DNA of 64,000 nt from Hyphomicrobium_A sp963776675 (GTDB lineage Bacteria; Pseudomonadota; Alphaproteobacteria; Rhizobiales; Hyphomicrobiaceae). Position 1 is the stretch's first letter; every line of letters starts with the position of its first letter. Positions 8,258 to 17,352 of the stretch are shown here, one piece after another. The position numbers and the translations under genes are program-made. The stretch is from the NCBI GenBank assembly GCA_963776675.1, contig CAVZNR010000029.1:1-64000 (forward strand), written 5' to 3'. The notes under the pieces are model-generated. The model worked only from the letters and a program-made list of their open reading frames with translations. It had not been told where the DNA came from and ran no database searches.

Positions 8258-9660
8258 TGCGCAAGACGGAATTCGCGTTCTGGACTTTCCTCCTGATGAC
8301 CGGTCTCGCCGGCGCCACCACGTTTCTAAACGTGACGCGTACGTACTCGGCGACATCCCAGAACTCCGAGCTCTATCGACAGCTGGATCTTTTCGGCGAC
8401 GTGATGGAGCGGGTGCGGTCGGACTACGTCGAGAAACCCGACGACTCCATGCTGATCGAGTCGGCCATCAACGGCATGCTGTCGGCGCTTGATCCCCACT
8501 CCTCCTACCTCAGCCCCAAGAACTACCGCGACATGCAGGTGCAGACCCGCGGCGAGTTCGGCGGCCTCGGCATCGAGGTCACCATGGAGAACGGCGTCGT
8601 GAAGGTCGTCTCTCCGATCGACGACACGCCCGCCGCCAAGGCAGGGCTGCTGGCCAACGACCTCATCACGCACCTCGACAACGAGCAGATCGTCGGACTG
8701 ACGCTCGAGCAGGCGGTCGAGAAGATGCGCGGTCCCGTCAATACGCCGATCACGCTTACGATCGTGCGCAAGGGCGTCGAGGAGCCGTTCGACGTCAAGG
8801 TCGTGCGCGACATCATCCGCATCAATGCCGTGAAGGCGCACAACGAGGGCGACGACGTCCCCTACATCAAAGTGACGACCTTCAACGAGCAGACCCACAC
8901 CAACCTCATCAAGGCGATCGAGGAAGCCAAGAAGACGCTCGGCGAAAAGAACATCAAGGGCTACATCATCGATCTGCGCAACAACCCGGGCGGCCTGCTC
9001 GACCAGGCCATCGCGGTCTCCGACGACTTCCTGGAGCGCGGCGCCGTCGTGCTCACCAAGGGGCGCAACAACGAGGAGACGCAGCGGGCCCAGGCCCATC
9101 CGGGCGATGCCACCGACGGCAAGAAGATCGTCGTGCTGATCAACGGCGGATCCGCCTCGGCCTCGGAGATCGTCGCCGGTGCCCTGCAGGATCACAAGCG
9201 GGCGACCATCATCGGCACGCGCTCCTTCGGTAAGGGCTCGGTGCAGACGATCATCCCGCTGGGTGCCAACAACGGTGCCATCCGGCTTACCACGGCGCGC
9301 TACTACACCCCGTCGAACCGCTCGATCCAGGCCAAGGGCATCGATCCCGACGTCGTCATCGAGGAGGAGCTGCCCGAGGAGCTCAAGAGCAAGGCGGCGG
9401 CGGCCGAAAAGGCCCGCGGCGAGGCGAGTCTCAGGGGCCACCTGCGCAACCCCGACGAGACCGAAGAGGAGGGCAAGGAGGTCAAGGAGTCGTCCGGGTC
9501 CTCCGCCTACGTGCCCAAGGAGCCCGAGAAGGACACCCAGCTCCAGTACGCACTCTCGTTCCTGCGCGGAACGGCGACCGACGGCAAGACCGCCGGCGCC
9601 TCCCCCGAGGTGACGCCGCCTACGAATGCCGACACCGAGGAGAAGAAGGCCAAAAACTAA
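8254..9660 (+). CDS. ctpA: C-terminal processing peptidase, S41 family
   Basis: A periplasmic tail-specific serine protease of 468 residues anchored by an N-terminal hydrophobic segment (FAFWTFLLMTGLAGATTFL). A PDZ domain follows (about residues 90-170, starting near GEFGGLGIEVTMENG). The S41 catalytic serine lies in NGGSASASEIVAGAL and the lysine in GTRSFGKGSVQ. The C-terminal 80 residues are acidic and low in complexity. I use the ATG at 8254, which overlaps the stop of the EnvC-like gene, rather than the open frame that begins at 8128. Confidence 0.95.
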   Translation: MMRKTEFAFWTFLLMTGLAGATTFLNVTRTYSATSQNSELYRQLDLFGDVMERVRSDYVEKPDDSMLIESAINGMLSALDPHSSYLSPKNYRDMQVQTRGEFGGLGIEVTMENGVVKVVSPIDDTPAAKAGLLANDLITHLDNEQIVGLTLEQAVEKMRGPVNTPITLTIVRKGVEEPFDVKVVRDIIRINAVKAHNEGDDVPYIKVTTFNEQTHTNLIKAIEEAKKTLGEKNIKGYIIDLRNNPGGLLDQAIAVSDDFLERGAVVLTKGRNNEETQRAQAHPGDATDGKKIVVLINGGSASASEIVAGALQDHKRATIIGTRSFGKGSVQTIIPLGANNGAIRLTTARYYTPSNRSIQAKGIDPDVVIEEELPEELKSKAAAAEKARGEASLRGHLRNPDETEEEGKEVKESSGSSAYVPKEPEKDTQLQYALSFLRGTATDGKTAGASPEVTPPTNADTEEKKAKN

Positions 9661-9716
9661 GCGCCTTCCCTCTGCGGCCCCGCCCGCTCGGTCGGGGCCG
9701 GACGACCTGCTAACGT

Positions 9717-9750
9717 GATGGGCGCCCTTAGCGGCGCCCATCGCTTTATT
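9717..9750 (+). terminator. Probable rho-independent terminator after ctpA
   Basis: A perfect 10-bp stem (GATGGGCGCC with GGCGCCCATC, 9717-9726 and 9733-9742) with a six-base loop is followed by GCTTTATT. A second GC-rich hairpin (CGGCCCCG/CGGGGCCG) lies just upstream. The position between the ctpA stop and the rppH start fits termination of the envC-ctpA unit. The T tract is weak. Confidence 0.55.
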
Positions 9751-9788
9751 GGGGCCCGTGCCCCGCACACACGACTGCCAGGAGCTGC

Positions 9789-10309
9789 ATGAGCCGCGAT
9801 CCCATCGATGTGAGCAAGCTCGGATACCGGCCCTGCGTCGGCATCATGGTGCTCAACCGGCAGGGCCTCGTCTGGGTCGGACGGCGCGCCGACGCGCCGG
9901 GCGACGCGGAGGGGCGCGGCAACTGGTGGCAGATGCCTCAAGGCGGCATCGATAAGGGCGAGGACCCCGCCGCCGCCGCGCTGCGCGAGCTCAAGGAGGA
10001 GACCGGCCTCACCAACGTCACCATGCTCGGGGAGACGCCGGGCTGGCTGCGCTACGATCTTCCCCCCACCTCGTCGGCAAGGCCTGGAAGGGCAAATACC
10101 GCGGCCAGGAGCAGAAATGGTTCGCGGTGCGCTTTCTGGGCGCCGATTCGGAGGTCGACATCACGCCCCCGGACCCCGAGCAGGTCGAGTTCGTGGAATG
10201 GCGGTGGGTGGCCTTGGGCGAGCTGGACGAGCTGATCGTCCCCTTCAAGCGCGAGGTCTACCGGCAGGTCGCTGCCGCCTTCGCCAACCTCGCCCGCGCG
10301 GCCGACTGA
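9789..10309 (+). CDS. rppH: RNA pyrophosphohydrolase (Nudix), copy 1, with frame shift
   Basis: Nudix enzyme that removes pyrophosphate from 5'-triphosphorylated RNA and so starts mRNA decay. The Nudix box GGIDKGEDPAAAALRELKEE is intact in the first frame. A one-base loss in a run of six C at 10062-10067 moves the rest to another frame. Seven C would restore LRYDLPPHLVGKAWKGKYRG, and the second frame then continues GQEQKWFAVRFLGADSEVD to a normal C-terminus (about 173 residues in total). The loss is at a homopolymer, so a sequencing error is likely. A second RppH-like gene follows within 140 bases. Confidence 0.85.
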
Positions 10310-10441
10310 CGACGCGCTGCCCAAAGCTCACGCATCACATCACATTTCGTTAAATAACATCACAGAATGGTTGAATTTTTCCGCGGCGCAGCGCACTGAT
10401 CTGGCTGTGGATATTCTGTGGATAACTGGCGCCCGGGGGCC

Positions 10442-11002
10442 ATGACCGTTTCCCTCCTCATCGCTGATCCTCCCAGGCGGCGCCTGCCGATGCGCCCGTG
10501 CGTCGGGATCGCGCTGTTCAATGCGGAAGGTCGCATCTGGCTGGGGCGCCGGCAGCCCAAGTGGGCGCGCCAGCAGCCGGATTATATCGCCGGCCCCATC
10601 TGGCAGCTGCCGCAGGGCGGCATCAACAGGGGCGAGCCGGCCCGCGATACCGCCTTCCGCGAGCTTTTCGAGGAGACGGGGATCAAAAGCGCCGAGATCA
10701 TCGCCGAGATACCCGGCTGGCTCAGCTTCGAGCTGCCGCGCGAGCTTGTCGGCGTGGCGTTGAAGGGCAAATTCTGCGGACAGCGCCTGCGCTGGTTCGC
10801 CATGCGCTTTCGCGGCAATGACGACGAGATCACGCTCAAGCCGAAGGGCCGCACGAAAGCGGAGTTCGACGCCTGGCGGTGGGCCGACCTCGACGAGCTG
10901 CCGGCGCTCGCCGTTCCCTTCAAGCGCCACGTCTACCAGACGGTGGTCGACGAGTTTGCACCGCTCGCGCGCCCGGCCGCCGGCAAGCAGACCGCGCGCT
11001 GA
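10442..11002 (+). CDS. rppH: RNA pyrophosphohydrolase-like Nudix hydrolase, copy 2
   Basis: A 186-residue RppH paralogue with MRPCVGIALFNAEGRIWLGR, the LPQGGINRGEP entry to the Nudix box and FRELFEETGI completing it. GWLSFELPRELVGVALKG and a C-terminal PFKRHVYQTVVDEFAPLA helix follow. It parallels copy 1 almost segment for segment, so the pair looks like a tandem duplication that has diverged. ATG 10442 is preferred over the in-frame upstream start at 10418; MRPCVG at about 10490 is a third possibility. It converges with atpC. Confidence 0.85.
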   Translation: MTVSLLIADPPRRRLPMRPCVGIALFNAEGRIWLGRRQPKWARQQPDYIAGPIWQLPQGGINRGEPARDTAFRELFEETGIKSAEIIAEIPGWLSFELPRELVGVALKGKFCGQRLRWFAMRFRGNDDEITLKPKGRTKAEFDAWRWADLDELPALAVPFKRHVYQTVVDEFAPLARPAAGKQTAR

Positions 11003-11030
11003 TCGCGACCGCCGGGCGTATACCAGGGCC

Positions 11031-11426
11031 TCAGGCCCCGCGTGCCTGCATGCGCTTCAAGAGCTCGACCAGCGTCTCGGCCATGCGCTTGGACTGATCG
11101 TCCTTGGCTTCGGCCAGCTCGACCTCGGCCGCCTTGAGCTCGGCGGCGATCGCCGCCGCATCGAGGCTTTCCACCGCTACCGCGGTTTGCGCCAGGATGG
11201 TGAGACGCTCCGGATCGGCCTCGGCCACGCCCTTCTTGACGAAGATGCGCTTCTTGCCGTCGGCCATGGTGATGTCGACGATGCCCGGGCGCAGGGTGGA
11301 GATGACCGGCGCGTGGCCGGCCAGCACCGCGAAGTCGCCCTCCGCGCCCGGAACCACCACCTGCTCGGCCGCGCCCGACAGGAGCAGGCGCTCCGGCGTC
11401 ACCAGCTCGAAGTTGAACGTCGCCAT
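11031..11426 (-). CDS. atpC: F1 ATP synthase epsilon subunit
   Basis: The 131-residue epsilon subunit of the F1 rotor stalk, which couples and inhibits catalysis. The beta-sandwich part (ATFNFELVTPERLLLSGAAE, GAEGDFAVLAGHAPVISTL) and the short C-terminal helices are present. ATG 11426 is chosen because family members begin MATFNFELV; a GTG six bases upstream overlaps the stop of the preceding 95-residue gene. It is the last gene of the operon. Confidence 0.95.
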   Translation of the reverse strand: MATFNFELVTPERLLLSGAAEQVVVPGAEGDFAVLAGHAPVISTLRPGIVDITMADGKKRIFVKKGVAEADPERLTILAQTAVAVESLDAAAIAAELKAAEVELAEAKDDQSKRMAETLVELLKRMQARGA

Positions 11427-11428
11427 CG

Positions 11429-11716
11429 TCACTCAGCCTCGTCGTCGACGCCGTTCTCGACGCCGGTCTTGGCGCGCACCTCGTCCACCGTCTGCAGGCC
11501 CTTGCCGCAGAAGGGGCAGAAGAAGATCGGGTGGTCGACCATGCCCGGCTCGTCCTCCTCCTCGAGGTCGACGAGGCCGACGGACATGTAGAGAACGCCG
11601 TCGTCGCCGACCGTGAGAAGCGGCTCGAACTCCTCGCCGCTCATGGCGTCCTTCAGCTCAGTGCAGCAATTGCCGAAGTCGTGCGTCGTGATCGCTGCGG
11701 TGTCATCGCTAGACAT
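11429..11716 (-). CDS. Uncharacterised CPFCG protein within the ATP synthase operon
   Basis: A 95-residue acidic protein of unknown function between atpD and atpC, on the same strand. Two cysteine pairs are visible, C17-C18 (FGNCCTELKD) and C67-C70 (FFCPFCGKG), which could form a small zinc ribbon. The middle is rich in Asp and Glu. It overlaps or nearly touches the atpC start and lies 44 bases after the atpD stop, so it should be co-transcribed with the F1 genes. I do not recognise a named family; a role in ATP synthase assembly or control would be a guess from position. Confidence 0.8.
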   Translation of the reverse strand: MSSDDTAAITTHDFGNCCTELKDAMSGEEFEPLLTVGDDGVLYMSVGLVDLEEEDEPGMVDHPIFFCPFCGKGLQTVDEVRAKTGVENGVDDEAE

Positions 11717-11760
11717 GTGGGCGTCCTTTCATCAGGGCCCGGGCCCCCGTTGCTCGTGCT

Positions 11761-13194
11761 TTAGGCTGCTTCGGCGAGCTTCTCTGCCTTCGCCATGGCT
11801 TCCTCGATTGTGCCCACCATGTAGAACGCCTGCTCGGGCAGATGGTCATAGTCGCCGTTGCACAGTCCCTTGAAGCCCTTGATCGTGTCGGCGAGGCTCA
11901 CGAGCTTGCCGGGCGAGCCGGTGAACACCTCGGCCACGTGGAAGGGCTGCGACAGGAAGCGCTCGATCTTGCGCGCGCGCGCCACCGCGATCTTGTCGTC
12001 CTCGGACAGCTCGTCCATGCCCAGAATGGCGATGATGTCCTGGAGCGCCTTGTAGCGCTGCAGGATCTCCTGGACCTGACGCGCGACCGCGTAGTGCTCC
12101 TCGCCGACGATGCGCGGATCGAGCATGCGCGAGGTCGAATCGAGCGGGTCGACCGCCGGATAGATGCCCTTCTCGGCGATGGCGCGCGATAGCACCGTCG
12201 TGGCGTCGAGATGCGCAAACGAGGTCGCCGGCGCAGGGTCGGTCAAGTCGTCGGCCGGCACGTAGATGGCCTGCACCGAGGTGATCGAGCCCTTCTGCGT
12301 CGTGGTGATGCGCTCCTGCAGGGCGCCCATGTCGGTCGCCAGCGTCGGCTGGTAGCCCACCGCGGAGGGAATGCGGCCGAGCAGCGCCGACACCTCGGAG
12401 CCCGCCTGCGTGAAGCGGAAGATGTTGTCGACGAAGAACAGAACGTCCTGGCCCTGGTCGCGGAAGTACTCGGCGACGGTGAGACCCGAAAGCGCCACGC
12501 GCATACGGGCGCCCGGAGGCTCGTTCATCTGACCGTAGACGAGCGCGCACTTGGAGCCCTCGGCCGAGCCGTTGTTCTTCTTGGGGTCGATGTTGACGTT
12601 GGACTCGATCATCTCGTGATAGAGGTCGTTGCCCTCGCGCGTGCGCTCGCCGACGCCGGCGAACACCGAGTAGCCGCCGTGGGCCTTGGCGACGTTGTTG
12701 ATCAGCTCCATGATCAGCACGGTCTTGCCGACACCGGCGCCGCCGAACAGGCCGATCTTGCCGCCCTTCGAGTACGGCGCCAGCAGATCGACGACCTTGA
12801 TACCGGTGACGAGGATCTGCGCCTCCGATGCCTGATCGGCAAACGTCGGAGCCGGCGCATGGATGGGGCGATGCTCGTTCGTCTTGACAGGGCCCGCCTC
12901 GTCCACCGGCTCGCCGATCACGTTGATGATGCGCCCGAGCGTCTCCGGGCCGACCGGCACGGTGATGGGCGATCCGGTGTCGGTCACGTCCTGGCCGCGC
13001 ACCAGACCTTCGGTCGAGTCCATGGCGATGGTCCGCACCGTGTTTTCGCCGAGGTGCTGCGCGACCTCGAGCACCAGACGCGAGCCGTGGTTCTGGGTCT
13101 CGAGCGCATTCAGGATCGCCGGCAGGTTATCGTCGAACTGCACATCGACGACGGCGCCTGTTACCTGGCGAATGCGACCAACCGAGTTTGCCAT
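11761..13194 (-). CDS. atpD: F1 ATP synthase beta subunit
   Basis: The catalytic beta subunit of F1, 477 residues. The P-loop GGAGVGKTVLIMELINN, the glutamate-bearing GVGERTREGNDLYHEM segment and the DELSEDDK-containing C-terminal domain (GMDELSEDDKIAVARARKIE) are complete. It lies between atpG and the small CPFCG gene in an atpH-A-G-D-C order. The Fo genes are not in this window, as is usual for alphaproteobacteria where they form a separate operon. Confidence 0.98.
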   Translation of the reverse strand: MANSVGRIRQVTGAVVDVQFDDNLPAILNALETQNHGSRLVLEVAQHLGENTVRTIAMDSTEGLVRGQDVTDTGSPITVPVGPETLGRIINVIGEPVDEAGPVKTNEHRPIHAPAPTFADQASEAQILVTGIKVVDLLAPYSKGGKIGLFGGAGVGKTVLIMELINNVAKAHGGYSVFAGVGERTREGNDLYHEMIESNVNIDPKKNNGSAEGSKCALVYGQMNEPPGARMRVALSGLTVAEYFRDQGQDVLFFVDNIFRFTQAGSEVSALLGRIPSAVGYQPTLATDMGALQERITTTQKGSITSVQAIYVPADDLTDPAPATSFAHLDATTVLSRAIAEKGIYPAVDPLDSTSRMLDPRIVGEEHYAVARQVQEILQRYKALQDIIAILGMDELSEDDKIAVARARKIERFLSQPFHVAEVFTGSPGKLVSLADTIKGFKGLCNGDYDHLPEQAFYMVGTIEEAMAKAEKLAEAA

Positions 13195-13311
13195 CTTGCG
13201 TTCCTCACAACCTTTATCGTCTCGTCGCCGGCTTTGGCCTCGGGCCGCTAACCGACATTGTCCCAGCGTTTACGTCCGGCCGAACGGCAAGCGTCGGCCA
13301 ATGCAATTTCC

Positions 13312-14199
13312 CTACAGCGCCTCGGCACCCGAAATGATCTCGATGAGCTCTTTGGTGATCTGCGCCTGGCGCGTGCGGTTGTATGTCAGCGTGAGCTTGT
13401 CGATCATCTCGCCGGCATTGCGCGTAGCCGAATCCATGGCGCTCATCTGCGAGCCGTAGAACGACGCGGCGTTCTCCAGAAGCCCGCGGAAGATCTGCGT
13501 CGAGATGTTGAGGCTGACGAGGTAGCCCAGCACCTCTTCCTCGCTCGGCTCGTATTCGTGGATCGCCTCGGCGCCCGCAGACTTGTCGGCCTTGGCGACG
13601 TCCGGCAGCTTGGCCGGGATCAGCTGCAGCGCGGTCGGGATCTGCTTGATCACCGACTTGAACTCCGAGAAGTAGAGCGTCGCCACGTCGAACTCGCCCG
13701 CCTCGAACAGGGCGAACACCTTGCTTGCGATGCCGTCGGCGTGGCTGAACGCCAGCTGGCGAACACCGCGCAGATCGACGCGGTCGACGTAGGTCTTGCC
13801 GAAATCGCGGCGCAGCGCGTCGGCGCCCTTGCGCCCGACCATCAGCATCTTCACGGTTTTGCCGGCCGCCCGCAGCCGGTTGGCGTCGTTGCGCGCCAGC
13901 TTGGCGATGTTGGCGTTGAAGCCGCCGGCCAGGCCGCGCTCGCCGGTCATGACGATCAACAGATGCACGTCGTCCTTGCCGGTGCCGACCAACAGCGGGG
14001 AGACGCTCTCGCGGTCGGTGATGCGCCCGCCCAGGCTCGCCATGAGCTGGTCCATGCGCTCGGCGTAGGGACGCGCCGCGGTCGCCGCCTCCTGCGCGCG
14101 CCGCAGCTTGGCCGCCGCGACCATCTGCATGGCCTTGGTGATCTTGCGCGTGGCCTTCACGCTAGCGATGCGATTTCTGAGATCTTTTAAGCTCGCCAT
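13312..14199 (-). CDS. atpG: F1 ATP synthase gamma subunit
   Basis: The central rotor shaft of F1, 295 residues. The N-terminal helix (ASLKDLRNRIASVKATRKIT, then KAMQMVAAAKLRRAQ) and the C-terminal helix (SQMSAMDSATRNAGEMIDKL, then TLTYNRTRQAQITKELIEI) that form the coiled coil are both conserved. Its start is 21 bases after the true end of atpA. Confidence 0.97.
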   Translation of the reverse strand: MASLKDLRNRIASVKATRKITKAMQMVAAAKLRRAQEAATAARPYAERMDQLMASLGGRITDRESVSPLLVGTGKDDVHLLIVMTGERGLAGGFNANIAKLARNDANRLRAAGKTVKMLMVGRKGADALRRDFGKTYVDRVDLRGVRQLAFSHADGIASKVFALFEAGEFDVATLYFSEFKSVIKQIPTALQLIPAKLPDVAKADKSAGAEAIHEYEPSEEEVLGYLVSLNISTQIFRGLLENAASFYGSQMSAMDSATRNAGEMIDKLTLTYNRTRQAQITKELIEIISGAEAL

Positions 14200-14220
14200 C
14201 GGGGCGCGCCTTCCTTCTTC

Positions 14221-15760
<1,540 letters not shown>

Positions 15761-15851
15761 TTGCCTCTTCTTCTACAGCGCCGGCACGGCGGCATGCGGT
15801 CGGTTGCGTGAAAACGGCCGCAAGGCGCGAAGCCTGCGGCCACATGATTGG

Positions 15852-16412
15852 TCAGTTGGTGCCCTTGAGCACGACTTTCAGATTGGTGAGCTTGGTCTTG
15901 AGCGAGGAATCGAACATGCGGCTGCCGACCTTGACGACGAGCCCGCCCAGAAGTGAAGGATCGACCTTGGCGTCGAGCCGCACGTCCTTGCCGTAGGACG
16001 CTTTCAGCTTGTCGCGCAAGGCCGCGAGCTGCTCCTCGGTGAGCGCCACGGCCGAGGCGACCTCGGCCGCGACCTCGCCGCGATGGCGGGCCAGCAGCGT
16101 GCGGAAGGTCTTGATCATGTCCTCGGCGGCAAACAGCCGGCGATTGCGGGTGACGACCTTGAGGAAGTTGCTCGTGGTCGCGCCGACCGAGGCCCAGTCC
16201 ATGACCGCGGCCATGGCGCGCTCCTGTTCCTCGGCGGCAAAGGCGGGACTTTTCACCAGGCGGTTCATGTCCTCGCTCTGATCGAGCATGCTTTGAAACT
16301 TGCCGAGGTCGGAAGCGACCGCATCGAGCTGGTTTTGCTCGTGCGCAAGCTCGAAAAGCGCGGAAGCGTAGCGTCCCGCCACCCCCGCCGTCACTGGATT
16401 GTCCGTTGCCAC
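15852..16412 (-). CDS. atpH: F1 ATP synthase delta subunit
   Basis: The delta subunit (OSCP homologue), 186 residues, which joins F1 to the peripheral stalk. GVAGRYASALFELAHEQNQL at the N-terminus and the C-terminal GGLVVKVGSRMFDSSLKTKL segment are typical. I chose the GTG at 16412 because it yields the family length; the frame is open to 16508 but the extra residues are not conserved. It is the first gene of the atp operon, whose promoter should be in the region upstream. Confidence 0.94.
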   Translation of the reverse strand: MATDNPVTAGVAGRYASALFELAHEQNQLDAVASDLGKFQSMLDQSEDMNRLVKSPAFAAEEQERAMAAVMDWASVGATTSNFLKVVTRNRRLFAAEDMIKTFRTLLARHRGEVAAEVASAVALTEEQLAALRDKLKASYGKDVRLDAKVDPSLLGGLVVKVGSRMFDSSLKTKLTNLKVVLKGTN

Positions 16413-16775
16413 GTTTAATGCTCTCGCCGGCGGCCGCTGATGCGCCTCAAGGGCAATCGGCATCGACCCTAAGGCCTTGCCCCGCTTTGAGGAAATTCGT
16501 CCACACAAAAGGAGGGCGTGAGCGTACCTAGCTTGGCGCCCCCCTCGAAGTTCGCCGTGTCTCTAACATGCACCGCGCAGGCCTTCAACGGGGGGATTTA
16601 AGCCGGAATGCCGCATTTTCCGGGCGCCGCCATGGCGGGCACGCGGCGCGAACCTGAATGCAGCCTGCACACCCCCTTCAGAGCGCATTCAGGGCGCCCC
16701 TTGTTTAATGGGCCTCATCGCCGGGGAACACCGGCCACCGGATCAAGCGCCCATAACGGGCAAGGGGACGAGAAA
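16413..16775. other. Divergent intergenic region, atpH to exported basic protein
   Basis: These 363 bases separate the atp operon from a plus-strand gene starting at 16776. They should contain promoters in both directions, but I cannot point to convincing -35/-10 boxes. A run of open frame from 16608 is continuous with the downstream gene, yet it lacks conserved character. An AAGGGGA ribosome site at about 16761 marks the real start. Confidence 0.4.
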
Positions 16776-17066
16776 ATGAACATCAAGCGCAAGCTGACCT
16801 CGATCACTACCGCCGCGGCGCTCGCCGCATCCGCTTTGGGGCCGCTGGCCACGTCGGCCAGCGCAGAGGGCTGGCGGGACGGGCGCCGCGGCGGACCCGA
16901 CTACGCCTACTCAGAGCGGAACGACTGGAAGGGTGGCCGGCACGGCAAGCACAACCGCTATGCCCATCGCCGCCACCGCAAGCACGACAACACCGGAAAG
17001 TACATCGCGCTCGGTGTCGGGGCCCTCATGCTCGGCATCATCGCCTCAGAAGCCGCACGTCGCTAG
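16776..17066 (+). CDS. Small exported His/Arg-rich protein
   Basis: A 96-residue protein of unknown function. It has a signal peptide (KLTSITTAAALAASALGPLA, cleaved after ASA), a strongly basic stretch rich in Arg, Lys, His and Gly (about residues 30-75, including HGKHNRYAHRRHRKHDN), and one C-terminal hydrophobic segment (YIALGVGALMLGIIASEAAR). The layout suggests a periplasmic basic region tethered to the membrane. ATG 16776 follows an AAGGGGA site, so it is preferred to the earlier in-frame ATG at 16608. Confidence 0.72.
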   Translation: MNIKRKLTSITTAAALAASALGPLATSASAEGWRDGRRGGPDYAYSERNDWKGGRHGKHNRYAHRRHRKHDNTGKYIALGVGALMLGIIASEAARR

Positions 17067-17118
17067 CCTCCACGACCTCCCTTACTGACTGAGCGCTCCC
17101 CCCCGATGCGCCAGTCCC

Positions 17119-17157
17119 GGGCCGGATCCTTACCCCCAGGGTCCGGCCCATTTTTTT
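17119..17157 (+). terminator. Rho-independent terminator
   Basis: An 11-bp stem (17119-17129 with 17139-17149, one G-T pair) closed by a nine-base loop is followed by seven T at 17151-17157. It sits 52 bases after the stop of the small basic protein and would end that transcript. Confidence 0.85.
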
Positions 17158-17187
17158 CAGTCCCAAGTCATATTGCCTGCATGTGGC

Positions 17188-17218
17188 GGGGTCGGACCTT
17201 CGGGTCCGACCCCGTTTT
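17188..17218. terminator. Perfect hairpin with TTCG loop, probable terminator
   Basis: GGGGTCGGACC (17188-17198) pairs perfectly with GGTCCGACCCC (17203-17213) around a TTCG tetraloop, followed by GTTTT. It lies in the convergent interval between the basic protein gene and priA, and could act for plus-strand transcripts that pass the first terminator. Confidence 0.6.
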
Positions 17219-17285
17219 CCGTCGTGACGGGATCCCACGCTGCAACCCCACACCCGCGCTCATCGCGCCTAGGCACGATTTTGCG

Positions 17286-17345
17286 CGACCTCTCCCGGGG
17301 AGAGGTCGGCTGGACGTGCGAAGCACGACAGCCGGGTGAGGGGCT
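17286..17345. repeat. Multi-hairpin intergenic repeat element
   Basis: CGACCTCTCCC (17286-17296) is followed by its inverse GGGAGAGGTCG (17298-17308). A nested hairpin (GGCTG, CGTGC-GAA-GCACG, CAGCC) and GGGTGAGGGGC come next. This layout is typical of the short dispersed palindromic elements of Hyphomicrobiales. A related element is at 59669-59817. Confidence 0.55.
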
Positions 17346-17352
17346 GGACCGT

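Noticed and set aside
8326..9768. 480-residue open frame on the minus strand
   Set aside because: It is opposite ctpA, whose S41 motifs are clear.
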